From assembly GCA_945948775.1 (NCBI GenBank), contig CAMFCK010000043.1, forward strand, positions 1-6,839: a stretch of 6,839 nucleotides of DNA, given 5' to 3'. The translations under genes were made by a program, and so were the position numbers. The DNA comes from an uncultured Clostridia bacterium. Lineage in GTDB: Bacteria; Bacillota; Clostridia; UBA1381. Positions within the stretch are counted from its first letter, which is position 1. Each line of letters begins with the position of its first letter. The notes below the pieces were generated by a model, which ran no database searches, was not told where the DNA came from, and saw nothing but the letters and a program-made list of their open reading frames with translations. This document shows, piece after piece, positions 1 to 6,039 of this stretch.

Positions 1-939
1 GGCGGCGGAACTCCGAGCTGTCTTAGTGCAGCGCAGATGGAACGTCTTTTTTCTTATATAAATTCCTGCTTCACAACGACTCCGGACTGTGAATGGAGCA
101 TTGAGGCAAATCCTAAAACGCTTGATGCCGAAAAGCTGACGGTAATGCGGAACGCAGGCTGCAATCGACTTTCGGTCGGAGTTCAGAGCTTTTCGGATAA
201 AGAGCTTTTGCGCATCGGCAGGGCGCACAGCGCGCATGAAGCCGCACAAACTCTTGAGCTTGCAAGACGCGCCGGCTTTGACAACATAAATATAGATCTG
301 ATGTCCGCGCTGCCCGGTCAGTCGATAGAAAGCTTTGGACAAACCCTTGACGAGGCCTTGGCGTTTGAGCCGGAGCATATATCCTGTTATTCGCTTATTC
401 TTGAAGAAGGCACCTTGCTGCATGAAGAAGAAAGAAAAGGTACTCTTGAACTGCCTGATGAGGAAACGGAACGTGCGATGTATGCGCTTGCGCAAAAAAA
501 ACTTGCCGGGGCGGGATATATTCAGTATGAGATTTCTAATTTTGCAAAACCTAACAGAGAATGTAAGCATAATCTCAAATACTGGCGCTGTGAGGAGTAT
601 ATAGGCGCAGGTCTTGCGGCGCACTCGTATATTGGCTGTGAACGCTTTTATAATACTGACGATATGCAGCAGTACCTTTCCGGCACGCGTACTGCGGGTG
701 GAGAAAAGCTGACAGAAGATGATATGCGCGCGGAATTTATTATAATGGCGCTCAGACTGCGCGAGGGAATTTCAGAACGTGAATTCAGAAAAAGATTTGG
801 TATGGATTTTTATGAAAGCTACCGCGGAGTGACGGACAGATTTATTTCTCTTGGACTGATGGAAAAAACAAACGATGGTTTTCGCCTGACAGATGACGGA
901 ATATGCGTTTCAAACTCCGTTATGTGTGAATATGTATAA
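1..939 (+). CDS. hemW: HemW, radical-SAM haem chaperone (HemN-like), 3' part; start lies outside the window
   Basis: HemW proteins are HemN-like radical-SAM proteins that bind haem and are thought to deliver it to respiratory enzymes. They are often mis-annotated as oxygen-independent coproporphyrinogen III oxidase. The reading frame is open from base 1 and begins within the family motif GGGTPS (visible residues 1-6), so the gene is cut at the window edge. About 60 residues are missing, including the CxxxCxxC iron-sulfur motif. Visible landmarks are GVQSF (residues 60-64), the PGQ segment near 105, YEISNFA (176-182), HNLKYW (190-195), the GAGLAAHS stretch just after it, and a C-terminal winged-helix-like part ending SNSV. 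The HNxxYW motif and the lack of extra HemN C-terminal features favour HemW over true HemN. The visible 312 residues plus the missing part fit the usual length of about 375. hemW upstream of hrcA is a common Firmicute order, often with lepA before it. The internal ATG at 37 is not the start. Confidence 0.93.
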   Translation, partial: GGGTPSCLSAAQMERLFSYINSCFTTTPDCEWSIEANPKTLDAEKLTVMRNAGCNRLSVGVQSFSDKELLRIGRAHSAHEAAQTLELARRAGFDNINIDLMSALPGQSIESFGQTLDEALAFEPEHISCYSLILEEGTLLHEEERKGTLELPDEETERAMYALAQKKLAGAGYIQYEISNFAKPNRECKHNLKYWRCEEYIGAGLAAHSYIGCERFYNTDDMQQYLSGTRTAGGEKLTEDDMRAEFIIMALRLREGISEREFRKRFGMDFYESYRGVTDRFISLGLMEKTNDGFRLTDDGICVSNSVMCEYV

Positions 940-964
940 AAACGGGAATTTTTATGAATATTTT

Positions 965-982
965 GTAAAATAATCATTTTAC
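965..982. repeat. AT-rich 7-bp inverted repeat upstream of the hrcA promoter
   Basis: The arms GTAAAAT (965-971) and ATTTTAC (976-982) are perfect reverse complements around the loop AATC. The repeat begins 26 bp after the hemW stop and ends 2 bp before the -35 box. The stem has only two G-C pairs in total and no T-tract follows, so it is a poor terminator candidate. It may simply reflect an A/T-rich region upstream of the promoter (UP-element-like). The repeat is seen directly, but a function is not established. Confidence 0.35.
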
Positions 983-984
983 TA

Positions 985-1013
985 TTGACAAATCGGGTAA
1001 ATGGTGATATTTT
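985..1013 (+). promoter_or_regulatory. Vegetative (sigma-A type) promoter of the hrcA-grpE-dnaK operon
   Basis: A perfect -35 box TTGACA (985-990) is followed after 17 bp by TATTTT (1008-1013), which is preceded by TG at 1005-1006, giving an extended -10. The predicted transcription start is near 1020, at the left edge of the CIRCE operator, so bound repressor would block polymerase. A second -10-like hexamer, TATAAT (1013-1018), matches the consensus better but sits 22 bp from the -35 box, which is too far. Either choice places the start at or inside CIRCE. The leader to the hrcA start would be about 63 nt. Confidence 0.8.
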
Positions 1014-1017
1014 ATAA

Positions 1018-1050
1018 TTGTTAGCACTCAATAAAGAAGAGTGCTAACAA
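1018..1050 (+). promoter_or_regulatory. CIRCE operator, HrcA binding site
   Basis: The arms TTAGCACTC (1021-1029) and GAGTGCTAA (1039-1047) match the CIRCE consensus at every base, with the canonical 9-bp spacer. The perfect symmetry extends three further base pairs on each side (1018-1020 with 1048-1050), giving 12-bp arms. HrcA, encoded directly downstream, binds this element as a dimer and represses transcription. Here the site overlaps the predicted start of transcription. In RNA the same sequence would form a hairpin at the extreme 5' end of the operon message, a position known in Bacillus to influence message stability. This is the only CIRCE seen in the window. Confidence 0.97.
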
Positions 1051-1067
1051 AAAAACACTGCCGGATA

Positions 1068-1074
1068 AAGGAGG
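1068..1074 (+). promoter_or_regulatory. Ribosome binding site that fixes the hrcA start
   Basis: AAGGAGG lies 8 nt before the ATG at 1083. It rules out the in-frame GTG at 1041, which lies inside the right arm of CIRCE, has no ribosome binding site, and would add 14 residues unlike the family N-terminus. Confidence 0.9.
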
Positions 1075-1082
1075 ATGCCGCA

Positions 1083-2144
1083 ATGGAGCTGTCGGACAGA
1101 AAGCAAAAAATACTTCAGGCTATAATTGATGAGTATATCGGTACGGCGGAGCCGGTAGGCTCGCGCGCGATTTCAAAGCGCAACGAGCTTGGGCTTTCCA
1201 GTGCGACTATTCGCAATGAGATGGCGGATCTGGAGGATATGGGGTATCTGGTAAAGCCGCATACCTCGGCAGGAAGAATACCGTCGGACAGCGGTTACCG
1301 TTTCTATGTAAATTCGCTGATGCAGCGTTATCAGATGAGCGTTGAAGCGGTAGAGGAGCTGAAAAATGCTCTTGCAGAGCGTGTGAGTCAGCTTGATGTT
1401 CTGATAAAGCGTGCAAGCATAGTTGCCTCGACGCTGACCGATTATACTACGGTGGTTACAAGTCCTGCGCTTAACCGATCAACCATACAGAAGCTTGACC
1501 TTGTTAATCTCGGCAACGGTATGCTGATGCTGATTATAGTAACGCGTTCCGGGCTTATCAAAAACCGTGTGCTTGCCGTTGATATATCGGAGGAAGACAC
1601 CTCAAGACTGCAAAGCGTATTCAACGAGCGTCTTGCAGGCAGGGTGGCGGACGAGATTACGCTTGAGATGATAAAGGAAATAGAGGATTTTGCGGAAACG
1701 GAGCTGAAAATTCCTACTAAAAATGTCATTGCTATTTTAAACTTTCTTTACGAAGCAATTGATGATCTGGACGAAACGGAGGTTTATATAAACAATGCAA
1801 AATCAATTTTGCAGTATCCGGAATTTTCCGATGTCAAAAAAGCGCGTGAGATGATGGATTTTCTTGAGAACAAGGAAAATCTTGTAAAGCTTATAGGGGG
1901 GAGCAAGGATGAGATAACGGACGGAGTCGGAATAAAAATCGGCGCGGAAAATGATTTTGAGGCGCTTGAAAATTCCAGTCTGGTTACGGTGGACTATAGA
2001 TTTGGAAAGAGAGTTCTTGGAAAAATAGGTGTGATTGGACCAAAGCGTATGAATTACGCCAAGGTGATTGCAAGCCTTGACTGTATTTCCAGTCACATTG
2101 ATAATATATTAAAGCAGCTATATGATACAGAAGGCGAGGGGTAG
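1083..2144 (+). CDS. hrcA: HrcA, heat-inducible transcription repressor
   Basis: HrcA is the cytoplasmic repressor of class I heat-shock genes. It binds CIRCE and is kept active by GroEL, so heat titrates the chaperonin and derepresses the operon. From the ATG at 1083 the protein has 353 residues, close to the usual 340-350. Residues 1-75 form the winged-helix DNA-binding domain, with the conserved stretches LSDRKQKIL (3-11), EPVGSR (23-28), SSATIRNEMADLEDMGYL (39-56) and HTSAGRIPSDSGYRFYV (60-76). The rest corresponds to the GAF-like and inserted dimerisation domains, with the C-terminal family motifs IKIGAEN (284-290) and GVIGPKRMNY (316-325). It is the first gene of the operon behind a perfect CIRCE, so it is autoregulated. 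Its TAG stop is 2 nt from the grpE start, suggesting translational coupling. No key region is missing. Confidence 0.98.
   Translation: MELSDRKQKILQAIIDEYIGTAEPVGSRAISKRNELGLSSATIRNEMADLEDMGYLVKPHTSAGRIPSDSGYRFYVNSLMQRYQMSVEAVEELKNALAERVSQLDVLIKRASIVASTLTDYTTVVTSPALNRSTIQKLDLVNLGNGMLMLIIVTRSGLIKNRVLAVDISEEDTSRLQSVFNERLAGRVADEITLEMIKEIEDFAETELKIPTKNVIAILNFLYEAIDDLDETEVYINNAKSILQYPEFSDVKKAREMMDFLENKENLVKLIGGSKDEITDGVGIKIGAENDFEALENSSLVTVDYRFGKRVLGKIGVIGPKRMNYAKVIASLDCISSHIDNILKQLYDTEGEG
2136..2141 (+). promoter_or_regulatory. Ribosome binding site for the TTG start of grpE
   Basis: GAGGGG lies at the very end of hrcA, 5 nt before the TTG at 2147. A stronger AAGGAGGA motif at 2153-2160 lies just after that TTG but has no in-frame start codon at a useful distance. 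The next in-frame ATG is at 2204. The TTG is therefore the best-supported start, with modest initiation strength expected. Confidence 0.6.
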
Positions 2145-2146
2145 AT

Positions 2147-2722
2147 TTGAGTAAGGAGGAAAAGCCTGCGCAGAATGCGGAGGAGGTAATTGAAGAGGAA
2201 CAGATGCCGGACGCTGAAGAAACGCAGACGGAAGCGCCTGAGAGTGAAGAAGCCAAACCAGAGCAGCCTGCAGCATCGGAGGATGCGGAGCAGGAGAAAT
2301 ACAGAGCGCTGGAGGATAAATATATCAGGCTTTGTGCGGAATATGATAATTATCAGAAACGTACAACGAGAGAAAAGGAAGCGCGGTATGCCGACGCGGT
2401 TATTGATACTGCCGCAGCGTTTCTGCCGGTTCTTGATAATCTGGACCGTGCGCTTGAGCTTGAGGTCTCAAGTGAAGAAGCGGTCAAGGTAAAGCAAGGC
2501 GTGGAGCTTGTGGCAAAGCAGATGCGGGATGCGCTTTCCAAACTCGGCATTGAGGAAATAGCGGCAGTAGGAGAGGAATTTGACCCTAATATTCATAATG
2601 CTATTCAGCATGTTGAGGATGAAACAGTAACAGACAATACTATTGTCGAGGAGTACATGAAAGGTTACACCTACAAGGGTGAACGTATAGTCCGCCATTC
2701 AATGGTTAAGGTGGCAAACTAA
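2147..2722 (+). CDS. grpE: GrpE, nucleotide-exchange factor for DnaK
   Basis: GrpE releases ADP from DnaK and so resets the Hsp70 cycle. It works in the cytoplasm as a homodimer and also acts as a thermosensor. The 191-residue product has a disordered, very acidic N-terminus (residues 1-50, rich in Glu, Gln, Pro and Ala). A helical region with YIRLCAEYDNYQKRT (59-73) follows, part of the long paired coiled-coil. Next is the four-helix-bundle segment FLPVLDNLDRALE (92-104), and then the C-terminal beta domain with the family signature, including EEFDPNIHNAI (143-153) and YTYKGERIVRHSMVKVA (174-190). The start is a TTG, 2 nt after the hrcA stop. The alternative ATG at 2204 would remove only 19 residues of the unconserved acidic tail. 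It sits in the standard place between hrcA and dnaK, under CIRCE control. Confidence 0.97.
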   Translation: MSKEEKPAQNAEEVIEEEQMPDAEETQTEAPESEEAKPEQPAASEDAEQEKYRALEDKYIRLCAEYDNYQKRTTREKEARYADAVIDTAAAFLPVLDNLDRALELEVSSEEAVKVKQGVELVAKQMRDALSKLGIEEIAAVGEEFDPNIHNAIQHVEDETVTDNTIVEEYMKGYTYKGERIVRHSMVKVAN

Positions 2723-2768
2723 AAAAATATCGCACTAAAAAGCGCGTATAAATATTGAAATTTAAGAT

Positions 2769-2773
2769 GGAGG
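2769..2773 (+). promoter_or_regulatory. Ribosome binding site that fixes the dnaK start
   Basis: GGAGG lies 9 nt before the ATG at 2783. It excludes the in-frame TTG at 2774, which directly abuts the site and would add only three residues (Met-Ile-Ile) not found in the family. Confidence 0.88.
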
Positions 2774-2782
2774 TTGATTATC

Positions 2783-4648
2783 ATGGGAAAAATTATAGGT
2801 ATAGACTTGGGAACGACAAACAGCTGCGTAGCAGTAATTGAGGGCGGTAACCCTGTAGTTATTGCAAATTCAGAGGGCGCAAGAACAACGCCGTCTGTAG
2901 TTGCATTCAAAAAGGACGGCGAAAGAATAGTCGGACAGGTCGCAAAAAGACAGGCTGTTACCAATGCTGACAGAACAATAATGTCAATAAAGCGTGAGAT
3001 GGGTACTGCTCATACCGTTTCGATAGACGGCAAGGCATACACACCGCAGGAAATTTCCGCTATGATCCTTACCAAGCTGAAACAGGACGCTGAGAGCTAT
3101 CTCGGAGAGCCTGTGACACAGGCTGTTATTACGGTTCCTGCATATTTTTCGGATTCACAAAGACAGGCTACAAAGGACGCGGGCAAGATTGCAGGGCTTG
3201 AGGTTTTGAGAATAATCAACGAGCCGACGGCGGCAGCGCTTGCATACGGAATGAACGATACCGACCAGAAGGTAATGGTTTACGATCTCGGCGGCGGTAC
3301 CTTTGATGTGTCAATTCTTGAAATTGGCGACGGAGTATTTGAGGTGCTTTCCACAAACGGCGATACCAGACTCGGCGGTGACGATTTTGACGACAGGATT
3401 ATCAAATATCTTATAGACGAATTTAAAAAGGATACCGGCATTGATCTTTCAAATGATAAAACCGCAATGCAGCGTTTGAAGGAAGCTGCCGAGAAGTCAA
3501 AGATAGAGCTTTCGGGCACTGTTACCTCAAACATCAATCTGCCGTTTATTACGGTGGATCAGGACGGTCCTAAGCATATGGATATCACTCTTACCAAGGC
3601 TAAGTTTGATGAGCTGACGGCTGACCTTGTTCAGAAAACGCTTGTATGCATAAGAAACGCTATGAAGGACGCAGGACTGTCAAAGAGCGACATAGACAAG
3701 GTGCTGTTAGTCGGCGGTTCTTCAAGAATCCCTGCTGTCCAGGAGGCGGTTAAGGCTGAAATGGGGCAGGAGCCGCACAAGGGTATAAACCCTGATGAGT
3801 GCGTTGCTATCGGCGCAGCTGTACAGGCAGGCGTTCTCGGCGGCGATGTAAAGGATCTGCTATTGCTTGATGTAACGCCGCTGTCACTTGGTATCGAAAC
3901 AATGGGCGGTGTATTCACAAGACTTATTGATCGTAATACGACCATTCCTACAAAGAAGTCGCAGATATTCTCTACCGCTGCAGACGGTCAGACAAGTGTT
4001 GAGGTACATGTTCTGCAGGGTGAGCGCGATATGGCTCAGTATAATAAGACCTTAGGACGCTTCAGCCTGACAGGAATTGCTCCGGCGCCGCGCGGCGTTC
4101 CTCAGATTGAGGTAACCTTCGACATTGACGCAAACGGTATCGTTAAGGTATCCGCAAAGGATATGGGAACAGGCAACGAGCAGAAGATAACCATTACATC
4201 TTCAACAAACCTCAGCGATGAGGATATTGACCGCGCTGTTAAGGAAGCGGAAAAATATGCAGAGGAAGACAGAAAGCGCAAGGAAGAGGTTGAAACAAGA
4301 AATAATGCCGAAAGTATTGTGTACCAGTGTGAAAAGACCTTAAACGAGCTTGGCGATAAAGTTGACGCGGCTGACAAATCTGCTGTTGAGGCAGAGATCA
4401 CAAAGGTCAAAGAGGCATTGAAGGGTACTGATGCAGAGGCTATCAAGAATGCGGCGGATGAGCTTCAGCAGAAGTTTTATAAGATTTCCGAAAAGCTTTA
4501 TCAGCAGGCAAATCCTCAGGGCGGTCAGGGCTTTGATCCGAACAGCTTTAACGGCGGCGCTGACGCAGCAGGCGGTGCTCAGGGAGCGGCAGGAGCCGAT
4601 AATGTTTATGAAGCGGACTACCGTGAGGTAGACGATGATAACAAATAA
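2783..4648 (+). CDS. dnaK: DnaK, Hsp70 molecular chaperone
   Basis: DnaK is the ATP-driven cytoplasmic Hsp70 that binds exposed hydrophobic segments of client proteins, with DnaJ and GrpE as cochaperones. The 621-residue product has all the landmarks. The ATPase domain holds IDLGTTNS (7-14), the Lys of SIKREMG (Lys70), [12 protein letters not shown] (145-156), [14 protein letters not shown] (166-179) and [14 protein letters not shown] (307-320). The interdomain linker is [15 protein letters not shown] (358-372). The substrate-binding beta domain runs to about 480, and a helical lid is followed by a Gly/Ala/Gln-rich tail (about 577-605) ending in EVDDDNK. After SIKREMG the protein lacks the roughly 23-24-residue insertion of proteobacterial DnaK, so it is the Gram-positive type. 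The 60-bp gap from grpE has no convincing promoter, so it is probably expressed from the CIRCE promoter. A strong stem-loop begins 11 nt after the stop. Confidence 0.99.
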   Translation: MGKIIGIDLGTTNSCVAVIEGGNPVVIANSEGARTTPSVVAFKKDGERIVGQVAKRQAVTNADRTIMSIKREMGTAHTVSIDGKAYTPQEISAMILTKLKQDAESYLGEPVTQAVITVPAYFSDSQRQATKDAGKIAGLEVLRIINEPTAAALAYGMNDTDQKVMVYDLGGGTFDVSILEIGDGVFEVLSTNGDTRLGGDDFDDRIIKYLIDEFKKDTGIDLSNDKTAMQRLKEAAEKSKIELSGTVTSNINLPFITVDQDGPKHMDITLTKAKFDELTADLVQKTLVCIRNAMKDAGLSKSDIDKVLLVGGSSRIPAVQEAVKAEMGQEPHKGINPDECVAIGAAVQAGVLGGDVKDLLLLDVTPLSLGIETMGGVFTRLIDRNTTIPTKKSQIFSTAADGQTSVEVHVLQGERDMAQYNKTLGRFSLTGIAPAPRGVPQIEVTFDIDANGIVKVSAKDMGTGNEQKITITSSTNLSDEDIDRAVKEAEKYAEEDRKRKEEVETRNNAESIVYQCEKTLNELGDKVDAADKSAVEAEITKVKEALKGTDAEAIKNAADELQQKFYKISEKLYQQANPQGGQGFDPNSFNGGADAAGGAQGAAGADNVYEADYREVDDDNK

Positions 4649-4659
4649 CTATATTTGCC

Positions 4660-4681
4660 GGGGCTGTCAAAAGACAGCCCC
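4660..4681 (+). terminator. Strong stem-loop after dnaK; terminator-like but without a U-tract
   Basis: The arms GGGGCTGTC (4660-4668) and GACAGCCCC (4673-4681) pair perfectly over 9 bp around an AAAA tetraloop. The structure begins 11 nt after the dnaK stop. No run of T follows on either strand, so it does not meet the classical intrinsic-terminator pattern. It could be a factor-assisted or partial terminator, or a 3' stabiliser protecting the hrcA-grpE-dnaK message. The position between dnaK and a separate dnaJ promoter fits a transcript boundary. The hairpin is certain; its role is inferred. Confidence 0.6.
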
Positions 4682-4786
4682 TCAGCGTATTATGCAGATT
4701 GTGCGGTATTGCCCTGTTTTCTGCAAACAAAATCAATATCATTATGTAGAATTTAACAAGTTTTTGGCATAATTATTTTTATCCTA

Positions 4787-4815
4787 TTTACAAAACGGAC
4801 AGTATTTGATATAAT
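4787..4815 (+). promoter_or_regulatory. Vegetative (sigma-A type) promoter of dnaJ, without CIRCE
   Basis: TTTACA (4787-4792, five of six consensus bases) is followed after exactly 17 bp by a perfect TATAAT (4810-4815), preceded by TG at 4807-4808, an extended -10. The predicted start is near 4822, giving a leader of only about 17 nt before the GTG at 4839. No CIRCE or other clear inverted repeat overlaps it. It aligns without gaps to the hrcA promoter at 21 of 32 positions (4784-4815 against 982-1013). Confidence 0.8.
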
Positions 4816-4826
4816 TATGGAAGCTT

Positions 4827-4832
4827 GAGGTG
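4827..4832 (+). promoter_or_regulatory. Ribosome binding site that fixes the dnaJ start
   Basis: GAGGTG lies 6 nt (all A) before the GTG at 4839. The in-frame GTG at 4830 overlaps this site and so is unlikely to be used. Starting at 4839 gives the family-like N-terminus [12 protein letters not shown]. Confidence 0.75.
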
Positions 4833-4838
4833 AAAAAA

Positions 4839-5975
4839 GTGGCTGATAAAAAAGATTATTATGAAGTGCTCGGCGTACAGAAGGGCGCCGGTGATGATGA
4901 AATAAAGAAGGCTTACCGCAAGGAGGCAAAAAAGTATCATCCGGATCTGCATCCGGGAGATAAGCAGGCAGAAGCAAAATTTAAAGAGATAAATGAAGCG
5001 TATGAGGTGCTTTCCGATTCGGAAAAGAGTGCGCGCTATGACCAATATGGTCATGCCGGAGTTGATCCGAATTTTAATGCAGGAGGTTCCGGCTTCGGAG
5101 GCGGATTCGATTTCGGGGATATATTCGATATGTTCGGCGGCTTTGGAGGATTCGGCGGTTCGAGCAGAAAGAATGCGCCGAAGAGAGGTGCGGATATACG
5201 TAAAGTTATTGAGATTTCCTTTGAAGAAGCGGCTTTCGGCTGTAAAAAGAAAATCAACATAGCAAAGCAGGAAAACTGCAAAAGCTGTCATGGAACAGGC
5301 GCAAGAGCGGGTACACAGCCGGAAACCTGTTCACGCTGCGGCGGCAGAGGTCAGGTTCAGACGCAGACGAGGACTCCGCTCGGTTATATGACAAACGTGA
5401 CTACCTGTCCGGATTGTCACGGAACGGGCAAGATTATAAGAGAACCATGCCGCGACTGTCACGGAACCGGTAAGATTCGCACACCGAAAACTATTGAAAT
5501 AGATGTGCCTCAGGGAATAAATGACGGACAGACAATGCAGCTGTCTGGAAACGGAGAGCCGGGAGAGCGCGGCGGACCAAACGGTGATTTGCTGGTTACA
5601 GTCAGAATAAAGCCGCACGAAATTTACCGACGTGAGGACTATGACGTTTATATAGATTTGCCGGTTACCTTTGTGCAGGCGGCACTTGGCGCGACCGTAA
5701 AGGTTCCAACGCTTTACGGCGTAGTGGAGTATGATATTCCTGAGGGAACGCAGGCAGGCTCGGTATTTCGTTTGCGTGGAAAGGGAATACCTTATATCCG
5801 GGGCAAAGGCCGCGGCGATGAATATGTAAATATAGAGGTAGAGATTCCGAAAAATCTTACAAATAAGCAAAAAAATCTTCTGCGTGAGTTTGAAGCGGAA
5901 ACAGAAGGAAAGAATTATAAAAAACAGCGAGGATTTCTTGATAAAATGAAAGAGATCCTCAAGCAGGAGGATTAG
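4839..5975 (+). CDS. dnaJ: DnaJ, Hsp40 cochaperone of DnaK (type I)
   Basis: DnaJ delivers unfolded clients to DnaK and stimulates its ATPase through the J domain. The 378-residue product is a complete type I protein. The J domain (about 5-70) has DYYEVLG at 6-12 and the essential HPD at 34-36. A Gly/Phe-rich linker (about 80-108) includes a DIFDMFGGF stretch. Four CxxCxGxG zinc repeats start at Cys147, Cys164, Cys190 and Cys204, and all eight cysteines are present. The C-terminal substrate-binding domains run from about 215 to 350, with the conserved [16 protein letters not shown] (312-327). It starts at GTG. It has its own extended -10 promoter after a stem-loop, so its expression may be partly independent of HrcA, although read-through from dnaK is possible. 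In many Firmicutes the next gene is prmA, a methyltransferase; here it is a HisD-family gene. Confidence 0.98.
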   Translation: MADKKDYYEVLGVQKGAGDDEIKKAYRKEAKKYHPDLHPGDKQAEAKFKEINEAYEVLSDSEKSARYDQYGHAGVDPNFNAGGSGFGGGFDFGDIFDMFGGFGGFGGSSRKNAPKRGADIRKVIEISFEEAAFGCKKKINIAKQENCKSCHGTGARAGTQPETCSRCGGRGQVQTQTRTPLGYMTNVTTCPDCHGTGKIIREPCRDCHGTGKIRTPKTIEIDVPQGINDGQTMQLSGNGEPGERGGPNGDLLVTVRIKPHEIYRREDYDVYIDLPVTFVQAALGATVKVPTLYGVVEYDIPEGTQAGSVFRLRGKGIPYIRGKGRGDEYVNIEVEIPKNLTNKQKNLLREFEAETEGKNYKKQRGFLDKMKEILKQED

Positions 5976-6029
5976 CGTTTCGGCTTGTCCTTAAGATATA
6001 AAACTATGTGCCGATTTTTGCGGCGGAAC

Positions 6030-6033
6030 GGAG
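6030..6033 (+). promoter_or_regulatory. Ribosome binding site of the HisD-like gene
   Basis: GGAG lies 6 nt before the ATG at 6040. No earlier in-frame start codon with a ribosome binding site is seen between the dnaJ stop and this ATG. Confidence 0.65.
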
Positions 6034-6039
6034 ATAGAA

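Noticed and set aside
335..604. Alternative + strand frame inside hemW (89 codons)
   Set aside because: It overlaps conserved HemW coding sequence in another frame, has a Lys/Arg-rich composition, and shows no family motif.
1041..1082. GTG at 1041 as an earlier in-frame start of hrcA
   Set aside because: It lies inside the right arm of CIRCE, has no ribosome binding site, and adds 14 residues not seen in the family. The ATG at 1083 has AAGGAGG at 8 nt.
2774..2782. TTG at 2774 as the dnaK start
   Set aside because: It directly abuts the GGAGG site. The ATG at 2783 gives the standard [11 protein letters not shown]-terminus with good spacing.
2723..2782. A separate dnaK promoter, or a second CIRCE, in the grpE-dnaK gap
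   Set aside because: TATAAA at 2747-2752 has no -35 box 16-18 bp upstream. GCACT at 2732-2736 resembles a CIRCE half-site in only 6 of 9 bases and has no matching second arm.
4753..4779. TTAACA and TATTTT as an additional upstream dnaJ promoter
   Set aside because: The spacing is 15 bp with a weak -10. The pair at 4787-4815 is far better and nearer the gene.
4830..4838. GTG at 4830 as the dnaJ start
   Set aside because: It overlaps the GAGGTG ribosome binding site. The GTG at 4839 has proper spacing and gives a typical N-terminus. It is still possible but less likely.
4815..5291. Minus-strand open frame of 158 codons opposite the start of dnaJ
   Set aside because: Its hydrophobic-looking translation arises from the complement of Lys/Glu-rich J-domain codons, and it overlaps the dnaJ promoter and start. 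It is a shadow frame.
5331..5870. Long open frame on the minus strand opposite dnaJ (179 codons)
   Set aside because: It lies wholly opposite the zinc-finger and C-terminal coding part of dnaJ, its translation resembles no known family, and the sense strand encodes a complete conserved protein.
5985..6002. TTGTCC and TATAAA as a promoter for the HisD-like gene
   Set aside because: The two boxes are only 6 bp apart, which is not functional spacing, and no other -35 fits the TATAAA.
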